From Zopfochytrium polystomum (Eukaryota > Chytridiomycota > Chytridiomycetes > Chytridiales > Chytridiaceae), in NCBI GenBank assembly GCA_025765615.1, contig JAIVFJ010000101.1:171610-235609 (forward strand): a stretch of 64,000 nucleotides of DNA, in the 5' to 3' direction. The notes below the pieces were generated by a model, which was given only the letters and a program-made list of their open reading frames with translations, was not told where the DNA came from and ran no database searches. This document shows, piece after piece, positions 23,843 through 35,434 of this stretch (positions are counted from its first letter, which is position 1; each line of letters starts with the position of its first letter). The position numbers and the translations under genes are program-made.

Positions 23843-25804
23843 ATGGTAATCAACTACGACAAGTGGAAAAAGATCGATGGAGCCTCGTCGAGCGAAGACG
23901 ACGGCTCTGCGGCGGCTGCATCGTCGAAAGGGAAGAAGCTCAAGGGCAACGCGCATCCGTTCTTTCTTCCACCAAAGGCTTACACAAAGGGCAAAGCACG
24001 TGCAAAACTTATTACTGTTCCATGGGACCCGTCGTGCGGTAATATATCCACTATTAGTGGTTTCTCTCTCTTGCTCTCTCCTCTGTTTGGTGCAGACGGA
24101 ACTCTTTCGCACTTCCTCTTCTTACACTGACTTCAACGCGAACTGTGAAACAACAGAGGCGGTTCGTTGGGCCCTGGATAGACACGGCGTTGACTATTTC
24201 GATGAGCGAGTGCCCTGGGGTTTGCACCTCTGGGTCACTTTGGGGTTTTCGGACCCTATACCGCACCCGCAGCAGACTCGAGTTCCCATTTACGTGGATG
24301 AGCGAAACGACGTAAGTTTGTGTTGCGCTACGACGAGCAGGAATTGGAGAGACGTGAAGCGTTTTCTGATTTTGGTATGCCGAAACAACAGGTGTTCAAA
24401 CGAAGCCCAACAGACATTTTCATGTCGCTCTATGCTCAGTCGTTCCATGTTTCGGAGCGATTATTCACGTCGTCCGAATCGCTCTCACTACTGACTCTCG
24501 TCGAAACACGTCTTGCACCGGCCGTCGCAACGCTGTACCTTGCCAGCATTCTGTCCCGGCCCGACCTTATCGACAACCACCTCCTCTGCCAGACCGGTCG
24601 CACGCTCTGGGACTTTGCAGACCGCCTTCTCTGGCCCGCCACGCGCATCGCGCTGCGCCGCACTCACAACGTGTCCCCCGCTGGCGTCGCCAGCGCCTGG
24701 GACGACGTCCACGCCGTCTTTGCGGCACTGTCGAGCGTCCTCCGCGGTGAGGAGTCCGCCGCCGCCGCCACCCCTGCATCGTCAGCCTCGTCGTCCACAC
24801 CTGCCGCTCGCACTACCGGCCGACGAAAGTACCTGGCCGGCGACACCATGACCGCCGCCGACATTGCCTTTGCCTCGCACGCGGCGCTGCTGCTGCTCCC
24901 TTTCGACGACGGCAGCGACAGCGCCGCCGACGCCGCCGGTGCAAAGAAGCCGGCGGCCTCCACCGTTGCGACGACGACGGCCACCGCGCCGCAACCGATC
25001 TTCCTCGCCGCCATGCCGCGCCTGCGCGACTTCGACCCCGAGCTGGCCACCCGCGTCCGCAACCTCCGCAAAACCGACGCCGGCATGCTCGCCCTGCGCC
25101 TATGGCGCCACGAGCGCGCCGACCGGCTCGCCGTGCCCGTCACCGACTCCATCCCCTCCGCTGGAACTCCAACCCCGCAGCCATGGGCGGTGCGGCTGCT
25201 CGCCGCGACCCGTGGGCCGGCGGCAGACGGGTGGTGGCCCGGCTGGGGCAGCGATGGCGCCGCGGCGGCCGCGGCGTGGCGGCAGCGCGCTGCGTTCGCG
25301 CTCACGGCGGCCGCGCTCGCGCTGGCCTGCACGCTTCTCCACCTCTTCGCCCACGTGCTCTTCGCCGCCGTCCGCCACGTCGCGCAGACCGGCGACGCCC
25401 GCGAGCACCCCGGCCACGCCGGCGACTGGCGCGTCCTCGGCGCCAGCGCCTCCCTCGGCGTCGTCGTGCTCGTCCCCTTGGCCTTCTGGGCCTCCGGCGC
25501 TTCCAAAATCGATTGGACCCCCGCCCTCCGCTGGATCCGCGGCGGCGACGGCGGCGGTGCGCCGGCCGTCGCCGCCGCCGCTAAGGGCAAGGACGCGAAG
25601 GCTGCAGCGCCGCATGCAAAGAGGCAGGCCGTCGAGGTCGCGTTTTCGTCGTCGATTGCGTCCGCCGAGGCCGGCGCCGCGCTTTTGGCGCTGCGCGCGA
25701 GGCAGCTGTGGTTTGTTGCCTTTGGCAAGGCTGTCCCCACTCCTAGAGATATTGCGGAAGCTGAGTCGGCGGCAAAGGAGGAAAAGGAGGCGAAGTCTGG
25801 TTGA
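23843..25804 (+). CDS. GST-like protein with C-terminal membrane segments
   Basis: The second half is clear: an exon from about 24107 to 24310 encodes an N-terminal GST-type half (ANCETTEAVRWALDRHGVDYF, ending in VPIYVDERND), a GT-AG intron 24311-24391, then VFKRSPTDIFMSLYAQSF through 25804. The latter holds the helical GST domain (GDTMTAADIAFASHAALLLLP, and PRLRDF...VRNLRKTDAGMLALRLWRHER) and then two hydrophobic segments: residues around FALTAAALALACTLLHLFAHVLF and LGVVVLVPLAFWASG. A basic-acidic cytosolic tail follows. Putative function is glutathione conjugation or reduction at a membrane; substrate unknown. The first exon (MVINYDKWKKIDG, ATG 23843) lies upstream, but the splice phase into the GST part does not resolve with the obvious donor at 24040, so it may belong to another transcript form or gene. 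Confidence 0.65.
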
Positions 25805-25966
25805 GAGGTAATGAAGGTAGAGGAGGATGGGGAAGGGGGAAGGGGAAGTTAAGTTGGAAGGAGGCCAACGTCGATGCGCGTACGGGCTTTATTCAAATAC
25901 AGTCACCAATAAATTAGACATTCAAAAACCTCCCATCGTATGGATCGCACCGAAACAACACACAAG

Positions 25967-26261
25967 CTACTTTAGCCAGTCGTCGGTTTGTCGTCTCTTT
26001 CTCGCTGCAGTCGTTCCCTTCTCCTTTCTCAAGGACCTCGTCTGCGCTTCTCTCGCGCCTGTCGAGTTTGGTGCGGCCGTCATGCTTGAGCGCTGCGGCG
26101 GTTTCCCGTCGCCTCCGCCGCTCTTGGGCCTCCCCCTCGCGCTGGAGCGAGGGCGCGGCTCGTCTCGCACAGTTTGGTTCTGCTGCGTACCTTCGCCAGG
26201 AGTTGGCTGCTTTCGAGACGACGCCTTTGCGCGCTCCGCCAGCATGAGTCGTTCTGCGTCT

Positions 26262-26307
<46 letters not shown>

Positions 26308-28008
26308 GTTTAGGGGTTATAGTTACGTTTGTGGGTACCGAGAGGTACAGGTGAGGGTGAGAGCTTGAGTGCGAGACTTGCCTGCCAACAGCTCTAGAAC
26401 AGATTGGTTGGTCGCGAGGTCGCTCGGTTTCCTGCCGTCGTTGTTCGTAATAAGGGGGTCGCTGCCCGCCTTCACCTGCGCGAAGAGAAACCTCAACGTT
26501 CTTGTGACACAAAAAGCTCCTCGGCATGATGGTACATGCATGCACGCGTTCCCAGTATCCCCTTCTGTTTTTATCGGTACTTACCAGTGCTTTGACCATC
26601 TTTTCTAAATTGAGCACTGACGCAAAGTGCAGAGGCGTCGACCCGAACGCGTCGCGCAGCTGAAGGTGGCGGTGGGAGACGTGCCCTATCCGAATTAGAG
26701 ATTGCAGGAGATCAACGCGATCGTTGTGCGCGGCCCTACAGCGTTTGTGCGGGTCAGACGGAGACGGGGGAGCTTGCTGGTTTAGGTTATGGCTTTGCTT
26801 CGCTTCATGGTGGAAGAGGGAGAAGTAAACGCAAGGGATAACGAAAGAGAAGAAAGAGCAAGCACCAGTGGACGGGGGTTGCGCCGTACTCGTCAGGATC
26901 AAACGTCGCCCCGAACGAGAGAAGAACGTTTGCAACGTCCTTATTTCCCCGTCGGCATGCCATCGAGAGTGGGCTTTCCGTGTGAATTTTTTCAAGGGAT
27001 TGCTTTGTTAGTTATGGATCATAACAGCAGATAGGACAGGCAACCATCAGTTTCTTGTTACCTCGTCCCAAACACCGGCAGCCTCGCATTCACATCGGCG
27101 CGGTCCCACAGCTGCGCGTACACCGCATCCACGTCGCCGTCGCGGCACGCGTCAAACAGCCGCTGCTCCCGCTCGGGCAGCCCCCGCGCCGGCAGCTGCA
27201 ACTCCACCACCGCCTCCTCGTCCGGCTCGTCTGCCCCGCTGCAACCGGCCGTCCCGCCGCCCCCCCCCTTCCCGTGTCGCGCCTTCAAAACACTCGACGC
27301 CCTGCCGCCCGACTTCGCCGAGCCCGACCCTGAACCACCACGAACGCCCGCCCGCGCCGACGGCGCGCGGGGCCGCGCCATCCCGCGCGCGACCGACACC
27401 GACCGCGGCGCCGGCGGCGGCGGGCGGCGGCCGGCCGCAGACGCCGACGCGACCGACGACGCGGCCGACGCCGGCCGCAGCAGCGACACGGCGCGCCGCA
27501 CCTGCGGCGGCTGCGTCTGCGACGGTCCCGACGGCCTGCCCGCGTCGCGGCGCGGCGGCAAGCCGTCGCCCGCAAACGCAACGACTGCCGAAGGCCTGCC
27601 GTCGCCGCCGCCGCCGCCGTCTGCAACCCCGACCGCGGCCGCCGCGACGGGGTGGAGTGCCCCAGCCGACGGCGGCCGCCACAGCAGCTGCGGCTGCAGC
27701 GGTGAAGTGGTGCGTTCGTCGGGCGCGTGGGCTCGTCCGGCACTGCTACTGCTGCTGCTGCTGTTGCTGCTGCTCACGGCTCCTCCTTCTCCTCCTCCGC
27801 CGCCACTGCGTCCGCCGGGACGAGAAGTGGGCGCTTCGTGCTCGGTGACGCTGTGAGAGCTCGCGCGTGGGTGGTGCCCGCCGCCGACACCAACGCCGCC
27901 GCCGCTGCGGCGCAGCGCGGGGCTGGGCGCACCGTGCGTTTTGCTGGCGGCGGAGGAGGAGGCTCTGTCGGAGAAGAGCGGTCGCTCGAGCTCTGTGTCA
28001 GTCGCCAT
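25967..28008 (-). CDS. Ankyrin-repeat protein with long disordered N-terminus
   Basis: Five exons: 28008-27062, 26973-26866, 26735-26585, 26475-26382, 26259-25967 (530 aa). The first ~270 residues are low complexity (Ser, Gly, Ala, Arg, Pro). Ankyrin repeats then run from RLFDACRDGDVDAVYAQL through PLSMACRRGNKDVANVLLSFGA, YGATPVHWAAHNDRVDLLQSL, FGSTPLHFASVLNLEKMVKAL and DPLITNNDGRKPSDLA. The C-terminus is basic and coil-forming (AERLMLAERAKASSRKQ ... KRRQTDDWLK). Phases agree for all exons. The last intron has a GC donor (GCAAGT) instead of GT and contains a T run of 39 at 26264-26302 (A on the coding strand). Function is unknown; ankyrin arrays bind partner proteins. The start is the first ATG in the open frame. 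Confidence 0.8.
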
Positions 28009-28776
28009 CGGTCCTGTTGCTCGGCGCGGAAGGCGGCTGTTCCTGGGAGGAGGGCTGTTGGGATGTGGATGCGGCGCTGCAGTGTGGTTTTGCTGCTTGT
28101 ATCGGGGCACAATGGGGCGATTTGGAGATTCTAGAAGCAGGGTTAACGTTAATTTGCCAAGGCGGGGAGAGTCGCCAGGTTATGGCCCGTGCTGCGAAAC
28201 AAATTCACGCTTGAAACCCCCTCGCTGACGTCTGTGCTTCGCACACTCGTAGTCAGTCCATGGCATACACCAATACACCGCATCCCAACGCCAACGACAG
28301 AGTAGAATGCAACAATTCGGACGGCCACCGACATCTGCTCCAATCTACATGTACATTATTGGCAGCGTTCGGTCAGTCGATTGCCCTTACCACCTTCATC
28401 GCAACATCCGCCCACCATTGCCTTAATTGACAACGATATATCCTTGCTCAAGCGTCAACAAAACAGAGCCTGACCGACAATGCATCAAAGCGCACACAGA
28501 AGAGGGCTAATTGCGCTCAACTGTGCGTTGGTGAGACTATGGGGCGGCTGCTGGAATGGGGAAGGCGCGGGCAGGGCTCTTCCTCTTCCCCCCTGCACTC
28601 CCACTCGCTGCTCCGCGCAAGAGGCTCGCCAAAAAAGGAGCGTAACACTGACCCGTTCAATAACTAATACCAAGCAACTTAATGCTTGCACACTCGTATC
28701 ATGTGCAACGCTCGTGTGTGGAAATCACTAGGTCTCTCTCTGTCTCTGTCTCTGTCTCTCCCTGCCTCTCTCTGTC

Positions 28777-28809
<33 letters not shown>

Positions 28810-28878
28810 GTCTCCGTCTCTGTCTATTTACCCTCAACCCCCAAACTCTTCTACCCCCAACTCGTCTTCAATCCCATC
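28009..28878. other. Divergent intergenic region with CT-rich tract
   Basis: This interval lies between the ankyrin and PDCD5 start codons. It contains a CT/CTGT-rich tract at about 28733-28825 right upstream of PDCD5, of the kind common in fungal promoters. No gene is seen. Confidence 0.6.
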
Positions 28879-29480
28879 ATGGACGACGACGACGATCTCG
28901 CCGCCATCCGCGCCCGCCGTATGGCCGAACTTCGAGGAGCCGGCGGCGGCGGCGGCGGCCCCGTGGTGAGTGCTGCTGCTAGCAAGAATGACCGGACAAC
29001 TGCCCCTGGCCCCCTCTGCTGCCATGACACACAACCTCCATCGATGGATCGAGCCTAAAGGATAATTCCACGAAGTTGAGGGCACAATCACCACAGCAAC
29101 CCCAGCATCTCCAAACCGCACAAGCATAGCGATCGCCCCGACACTTCCGTCGCTGCCCGACGGCCTGGGCCCACGCCCAACCAGCATTACGCGCCAACCG
29201 GCTACCCCCCCGGCTCTTTGCATCCTTGCTTGGGGAGTCGACGTAGCGCCGTCGAATTCGTCTGCTTCGCCAACCCGAAAAACGGGATGGACCATCCGCA
29301 ACTCTGGCGTCACCCAGTTCGACCGCCGTTGCCTCCAGAATCGCTAATCCCGTACTGGCTCCCACCAAAAAAAAAAAAACAAAAAAACAGGGCCGCCTCC
29401 CCGCCGGGCTCACCCCCGCCAGCGCGCCGGGCCAGGAAGACCAAGCCGAGAAGCGGGCGTGAGTTGAACGGGGGGAGGGG

Positions 29481-29519
<39 letters not shown>

Positions 29520-30489
29520 GGACCACTGCGGGTGGCTTTTGGTTCCCTGCTACGTTTTCACAGGAATCAGGGACTAATACTCCGAATACCCCCAAATATC
29601 CATAACCGCTACCTACTTGTTGGTGCCTTTCCGCACGGGTTGGATGAGCAGGCAGATGGAGGAGATGCGAAGAACGATGGTGAGCGAAAAGAGCTCGCGC
29701 GCGCGCAGAGTGGCCGGTGGGGGGGTTACTGTGTGTGAGAGGGAGTGCAAAGCTTTGTCACTGCAACTCTATTAACAGCACCCTTCCGACCTTTCTGCCC
29801 CCCACCTTGAATATCACAGTTGGTGCAGCTACTGGATAATCAGGCCCGCGAACGACGTACGTCTCTCCCCCGTCCTTCCTTTGCACCTTCCCTGCGCTGC
29901 ATTCTGCTGAAACTCTGGTTTCCCAACCCCCCGCCAAAAAACAAAAATTCATCACGGCCCGCGCCCCCGGGACTTCCGCATCCCCATTTCCCCGCCTCTG
30001 CCAGTCGCTCGCATCTCGATGGTGAAGGCCGACAAGGCGCGGAGCGTTGAGGACATGCTGATACGAATGGTACGAGAGAGACACTCTTTTGGGAGTGGTC
30101 TTTCATTTTTTTTTTTTGTCGTCCTCACCACGTCATTCCACAAAAAACGAAAGGCGCAAACGGGCCAGCTCCGGGGCAAGGTCAACGAAAAGATGCTGAT
30201 CGACCTGCTGGAGCAAATTAGCGAGCAGACCCAGAGCCAGTCGAAAATCACGGTGAGCCTCAAATTTCCTTCCCCCCCCCACCGCTTTTTGCAGTACTTC
30301 TTCCTGTCAATCGACGGGTGATGGGCAATCTTCTCTGTATGTGGAGCCTTGTAGCATACACCACGCATTCGCCCGATTCCCGTTTCTCACTATTTTTTTT
30401 CCCCTTTGTCCGTATGGATGTGGGTGCCAACACAGATTGCGCGGCGCCGCGTGGACGATGACGACGATGACGACGACTTTGGGCTCTGA
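28879..30489 (+). CDS. PDCD5 family protein
   Basis: Seven small exons; firm ends are 28879-28965 at the start and the last exon ending at TGA 30487-30489. The assembled protein follows PDCD5 throughout: MDDDDDLAAIRARRMAEL, a Gly/Ala linker, AQMEEMRRTM, LVQLLDNQARERLARISMVKADKARSVEDMLIRM, AQTGQLRGKVNEKMLIDLLEQISEQT, and the tail IARRRVDDDDDDDDFGL, which is the conserved RRR plus acidic end. PDCD5 is a small three-helix protein that binds the chaperonin CCT and, in animals, TIP60. Introns carry simple repeats, including (TG)n at 29483-29519 and a T run near 30107. About 560 bp separate its stop from the last visible exon of the opposing YKT6 gene. Confidence 0.93.
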
Positions 30490-31052
30490 AAGCGAGAGGG
30501 GGAGGAGCGTGGGTGCGTGCTATTGCTTGTGCATGTTGCGCCCTTTCTCAAGCCAGGATGCGAGGGTCGGCGAGAAAGATTGATGGGGCCGTGTGTGGGG
30601 CCGTGTGTGGGGAGAGGGCACTAACTGTAAAGTTATGCATGAAATTGGGGGGAATTTTGCGAGCTTTTGCGACGCCCCGTGTTGCTTGCTGCAAACGATT
30701 TCTCATTCTCCCTTTTTTTTTTTCTTTATTTTTTTTGATAACTTGCAACAAACCCACACGGGAAAGATAAAACGGGGGAGTAGCGGGGAGATTCCCTCTC
30801 ATACGCACACAAAACACACACACACACACACACAAGCACGCCGCAGAGAGGGGGGACTGGAGACGAGGGAACATTGTGGGTAGGCAGCAAAGAGCCGTGA
30901 CGGTAAGAGGCAAACCCGGAAGAAAGAGAACAATAAATGAGTGGAGGTCCAGGTGCACCGTTTTCAACCCTAGTTCGTTTGTGGGAAAGGAAAAGCAAAT
31001 GGGGAGAGGGTTGGAAAGGGAAAACATGAAAAAAAAAAGAAACGCTTCTTAC

Positions 31053-32116
31053 GCAGCACGAGTTGGTCTTTTTCGCCGACGTGTAGAACGACTTTGACAT
31101 TGACGACAGCTGGTCCGAGCGCTGCACCAGGTCGTCCAGCTTCTCGCCGCGGTTCAAGAGCGATTCCATCGTCTTGTGCTGCGCGTGTGTGTTGAGCGAG
31201 TTCAATCATTTGCTCGCAACTTGACTGCGCCGCACACTCTGCCCTTCTCACCCAAAAACCGGCCACCTCAACTTACCAACACGACCTTTGTCTCATCCAA
31301 ATCCCTCTGCACCCTCAACAACGGGTCCGCGGCGTGCGGGTCCTGGAACTTGACCAGGTGCTCCTTGAGCTCCGGGTACCCCTTCTCCGCCATCGCCGGC
31401 GTCAGCGTCGCCCACTGCGACCGCCCGTACCGCGACGAAAACTCCTCGAGCACTTTGCTGAGAATCGAAAACGCCGCCCGCTGCTGGTACTCGCTGTCGG
31501 TGATGATCACCCCCGTCAGGGAGTCCGTCCGCGTGTAGACGTAGCCGACGTAGGCTGTGTGTGTGGGGGGGGGGAGGGGCGGGCGGGGGGGGGTTAGTGG
31601 GGAATGGATGGAGGAGCCACGCAAGTCGGGTCTGTCTGTCTGTAGGCTGGAAGACGACCTGATCGGGGGGGGGGAAAGGTGGCCGATGGGGGGTTGTGGG
31701 TGGCGAGGGATCTGCCGAATCCCCCTCGCCGGCACACACAAGGCCGATCGCCTCAAGACTGTGTGCGAATCGAACAAGATCGAAAGAGCCACTTGCCCTC
31801 CCCCCCCCTCCGGCCCCCCATTTCGCCCGCAAATCCTTTCCCCGGCCCCCGATCGCCACTTCCGAATCCCCCCACCCACAACCCCCCCCCGGAAAAAACT
31901 TACTCTCCTGCTCCTCGACCCGCTGCCGTTGTCCCGGCTGCGTCCGCTCCGTAATCGTCTTTATGAAAAAGTTCATAAACTCCTGGATGCTGGTTGGGGG
32001 GGGAGGTGGATGGGTTGAATTGTATGTTTGATAGTTGTTTGAGGGGGGGAAGGGGTAGGGGTAATTAGCACATCTCCGAGGAGATTGGGAAAGAGAGGGG
32101 AAGGGTGGAGAGGGAA

Positions 32117-32148
<32 letters not shown>

Positions 32149-32324
32149 AGGGTAGAGTTTCAGGGTGGGATTCCACAGCAGATCTGGGGGGAGGCGGGGA
32201 GGGTATGGGGGGGAACACACAACCTCGATCGCTGAAAGTAGTTGAACGACGTCAGGTCGAACGCCGCGGCGAGGATGCGGCCGTCGTTGGCGCGGTCTGC
32301 GATGGCGATGCCGTAGACCTTCAT
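31053..32324 (-). CDS. YKT6: YKT6-type R-SNARE (longin domain); last exon not found
   Basis: Exons 32324-32224, 31989-31904, 31554-31277, 31178-31053 with matching phases. The longin domain starts [10 protein letters not shown] and includes [16 protein letters not shown] and [18 protein letters not shown]; the SNARE helix runs [24 protein letters not shown] with the zero-layer Arg in NRGEKL, then [16 protein letters not shown]6 mediates fusion in ER-Golgi, vacuolar and autophagic traffic and is held on membranes by lipid on a C-terminal CCAAX box. The two Cys end the fourth exon exactly at a GTAAGA donor, so the last three residues and stop must lie in a tiny fifth exon downstream (30490-31050). 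I found no convincing candidate. Intron 1 contains a 31-base G run. Confidence 0.9.
32117..32147. repeat. 31-base G homopolymer in YKT6 intron 1
   Basis: An uninterrupted G run sits in an already G-rich intron. It reads as C in the YKT6 transcript. It could form quadruplex DNA on the plus strand; its true length is uncertain in any assembly. Confidence 0.85.
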
Positions 32325-32591
32325 CGCTTTGCTGTTTGTGGGGAGGGAGGTCGGCGCAGGGAGAGGGGGTCGGGGATTGGTCCGGGCGGCGGCGGCGGCG
32401 GCTGGCGACGGGCGGGGCGGCGGTGGGGTTTGGACTTTGTGGGCGGAAGAGGGGAAAAAAAGGATTTGGAGGAGTGCGGTTTGGGACAGGTATTGTTGTA
32501 TTTTTTGCTACATATGTAAGTGCTGTTCAGTAACTGTGCATTAATACCTGTGCCGGATCTTTTGCATGTATTGACGTCAACTCCTGACCGA

Positions 32592-32636
<45 letters not shown>

Positions 32637-33034
32637 TCTCTCGCTCTCTCTGACTCTCTCTGTCTCTCTATCTCACACACATGTCTGGTGTTGCGTGTGT
32701 GTGTGTGTGTGTGTGTGTGTAGGGGTCTTCCCAACTGCCGTGTATATTTATGACTGCGCGTTTTGCGCCCAACCCTCCCCCTCCGCCTCCCTCCGCCTCC
32801 ATCTACAGCCCCTCTTCCCCAAACCCAACCCCAATGCACATCCTTGCCCCACCACCCCCCCACTAGCCACTCTACTGCTTCAAAGAGACGATACCATCGG
32901 GGCCGCCAAAAAGAAACAAAAAACCACAACGACGAAAGCGGATAGAAACAAAAAAACAAAAAGAAAAGAAGAACAGGCACAAGCAGCCAAAAAAAAAACC
33001 ATAGAACCAAAAAAAAAAAAAAAGAAAAAAAAGA
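32325..33034. other. Intergenic with TC and TG microsatellites
   Basis: It holds a (TC)n tract at about 32597-32670 and (TG)n at about 32693-32720, then A-rich sequence to 33030. Open frames here are repeat-encoded and not credible. Confidence 0.6.
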
Positions 33035-35434
33035 CTACGGCAACTGCTTCCCGGCAGACAGCATGTTAAAGAACCGCCCCACCCCGGCCTTGACCGCCGC
33101 CGCACCGCCGACAACACCGCCGCCCCCGCCGCCGCCGCCGCTGCGCCGGTGGTGGCGCGAATGCCCGTCGCCGCCGGAGCTGCTGCTGCCGTTGCTGTTG
33201 CTGCTGCTCCCGTTGCCCCCGACGTCCTCGCTGCCGTTGTCGCTTAGCGTCGTCGCCGCGCTGTTGCCGCTGATGAACTCGAGCGCGGAGGATGATGAGG
33301 ATGACGGGAGCGCCAGGCTGATGTACGCCGTGCTGGTGCTGGTGCTGCTGCTGCTGCTGCTACTACTGCTGCTGGTGATGGCTGTGGCGGTGGCGGTGGC
33401 GGTGCCCGCGGCAGACGCCACGGCCGCCAGAGCCGCCCCGAGCGAAGATCGGTGCGGACGCGGCTGCTGCTGCGGCCCTTTGCCCGGAGTCGGCGACGTC
33501 GGCCCTCCTTGCCCTTGCCTCGACGACGACGACCCCGACCCCGCCGACGACGAACCCGAAGATGACGACAACGACGACTTGGCCATCCGCTCCAGCACGT
33601 GGTCCGGGATCCGCGGCACCGGCGGCGCCACCTCGGCGTCGTACACCCGCGGCAGCCGCACCGACTCGGTGAACGCCGCGAACGCGTCGGCCCCCGGCGA
33701 CGACGACCACGGCGACGACGACGAAAGAGACGGCGACGACGGCGACGGCTTGCGGCGCAAAGCCGTCGTCGACCGCGTCGACCGCAACGTGCCGTGCGGC
33801 GTCGACGTCGGCGACGACGGCGCCGTCGCCGCCGCTCGCACGCCCGCGCCGCCCCCACCGCCCCCACCGCCCCCGCCGCCCGCGCCGCCCGCGCCGCCGC
33901 CTTGCAGCGACTGCGACTGCTTGTGCCGCGGGCCGGGCGGCGGGAGCGCCGGGATGAACGCCGTCGCGGTCGACGACGACGTCGACGACAACGACGCCAG
34001 CGACGAAAACGACGACGACGACGAGGACGACGACGACGGCGCCGTCCGCCGCCGCGGGTGCGGAAGAGTGAACGACGGCGCCAGGCTCGGCGGCGACGCC
34101 GGCGGCGGGCCTCCGCCGTCGTCCTGCCCGTCCGCCGTCGAAGACGTCGGCGAGCTCGGCGGCGGCGACGGCGACGCGAACGCGCTGTGATGATGGTGCG
34201 GGAGGTTGTGGTGGTGCGGGTGGTGGTGGTGGAGGCTGTGGTTTGAGAGGTGGATGCGGAACACGGACGGCCGGTCGCTGTCGACGCTCGTCGACGCCGC
34301 CGCCGCCGCCGCCGCCGACGACGATGACGACGACGGCGGCAGGTGCGCCACGGGCAGGATCGGCGTGCGCGGCGTCGAGTTGAGGCTGTCGCGGCTCGCC
34401 GTGCGCCGGCTGAGGCTCGAGTAGCTGCGCCCTGTCGTTGACGGCGTCGGCGACCGCAGCCCGCGCTGCAGCAGCGGAAACTCGCAGGGCGACCCGCTCA
34501 CGCCGCCGCTGGCACTCGTGCTGGTGCCCGTACCGGTGCCGGCGCCGTCGGGAAGCGGAACGCGAAGTGGAGCCGACGGAGCTGTTGGGCCGTTTAAGGC
34601 GACGGCGGCGGCGGGGGAGGGGGAGGAGAGGGCCGACGGGAGAGGAAGCAGCACTGTCGGCGGGGAGGTCATTTTCGTGGACGGCGATGGCGAAGATGGT
34701 GCTGATGCTGTGCGATAGTGGTGCTTTGGGGGGTGGTTGTGCAGATGCTGGTGATGCTGATGGTGATGATGATTGTGCTGATGATGGCTGCTGTTGTTGT
34801 GCTGACGAAGCCGCAGCTGCTGGTAAAACGGGCCATCGGAATGCGGGCGATGCTCGTGCGATGGCGATGATGGGTCCTGATCGCTATCGATGTCCCCGCC
34901 GGCCGATGATCCTCCTCCGCTCAGGCGATCAAGCTCCGCCGACGCCACAGCCGCCGCCGCCGCCCCACCAGCCTCATCATCGCCCAGCAGAGACGCATCC
35001 GCCGGAGCCAGCCAGCGGCGACGATCGGGCGACGACGAGGACGACGACACCGTCGAAGATGATGATAACTGCGGCGATCGTGCGCCGTCGTCGTCGTCGT
35101 TGTCGTCGTTGTCGTTGTCGTTGTCATGGTGGTGTTGCGGTTCTCTTTCTGAACCGGCTTCTTTCGCGTGGCCTTGGGTCCCACGTGTTGTTGTTGCGCC
35201 GGGCGCCGCCGCCGCCGCCGTTGCAGCCTTGGCCGAGACACCGACTTGATGCTGCTGCTGCTGCTCGTGTCCGTCTCCCTCTCCCACTCCGCCCCCTCCA
35301 CGGCCACTCCGTCGTCGTCCCGATGATGCTGCCGATGCGAAGCCGCCGCCACCGCCGCCTTCCCCTTCGCCGCCGCCGCCGCCGCCGGCGCCGGCACCGT
35401 CCTCGCCGGCCTGGTCAGTGGCGGCCAGGACCAT
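33035..35434 (-). CDS. Hypothetical 799-residue low-complexity protein, single exon
   Basis: An uninterrupted 2.4-kb frame from an ATG at 35434. Composition is extreme: poly-Ser, poly-Ala, poly-Gly, Asp/Asn and a His-rich block (about residues 210-245 and 395-425) from trinucleotide repeats. Between them are less biased islands such as LLQRGLRSPTPSTTGRSYSSLSRRTASRDSL and SVRLPRVYDAEVAPPVPRIPDHVLERMAKSSL. No fold or family is recognised, and no membrane segment. The opposite strand is also open over long spans because of the repeats, but this frame is the longest, starts at ATG, and has the SP/TP-rich, RSXS islands typical of phosphorylated regulatory proteins. That it is expressed is inference. 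Confidence 0.55.
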   Translation of the reverse strand: MVLAATDQAGEDGAGAGGGGGGEGEGGGGGGFASAASSGRRRSGRGGGGVGEGDGHEQQQQHQVGVSAKAATAAAAAPGATTTRGTQGHAKEAGSEREPQHHHDNDNDNDDNDDDDGARSPQLSSSSTVSSSSSSPDRRRWLAPADASLLGDDEAGGAAAAAVASAELDRLSGGGSSAGGDIDSDQDPSSPSHEHRPHSDGPFYQQLRLRQHNNSSHHQHNHHHHQHHQHLHNHPPKHHYRTASAPSSPSPSTKMTSPPTVLLPLPSALSSPSPAAAVALNGPTAPSAPLRVPLPDGAGTGTGTSTSASGGVSGSPCEFPLLQRGLRSPTPSTTGRSYSSLSRRTASRDSLNSTPRTPILPVAHLPPSSSSSSAAAAAAASTSVDSDRPSVFRIHLSNHSLHHHHPHHHNLPHHHHSAFASPSPPPSSPTSSTADGQDDGGGPPPASPPSLAPSFTLPHPRRRTAPSSSSSSSSSFSSLASLSSTSSSTATAFIPALPPPGPRHKQSQSLQGGGAGGAGGGGGGGGGGGAGVRAAATAPSSPTSTPHGTLRSTRSTTALRRKPSPSSPSLSSSSPWSSSPGADAFAAFTESVRLPRVYDAEVAPPVPRIPDHVLERMAKSSLSSSSGSSSAGSGSSSSRQGQGGPTSPTPGKGPQQQPRPHRSSLGAALAAVASAAGTATATATAITSSSSSSSSSSTSTSTAYISLALPSSSSSSALEFISGNSAATTLSDNGSEDVGGNGSSSNSNGSSSSGGDGHSRHHRRSGGGGGGGGVVGGAAAVKAGVGRFFNMLSAGKQLP

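Noticed and set aside
33063..34246. Long plus-strand ORFs opposite the low-complexity protein
   Set aside because: They are Asp/Arg/Pro-rich antisense readings of the same triplet repeats; the minus-strand frame is longer and starts at ATG.
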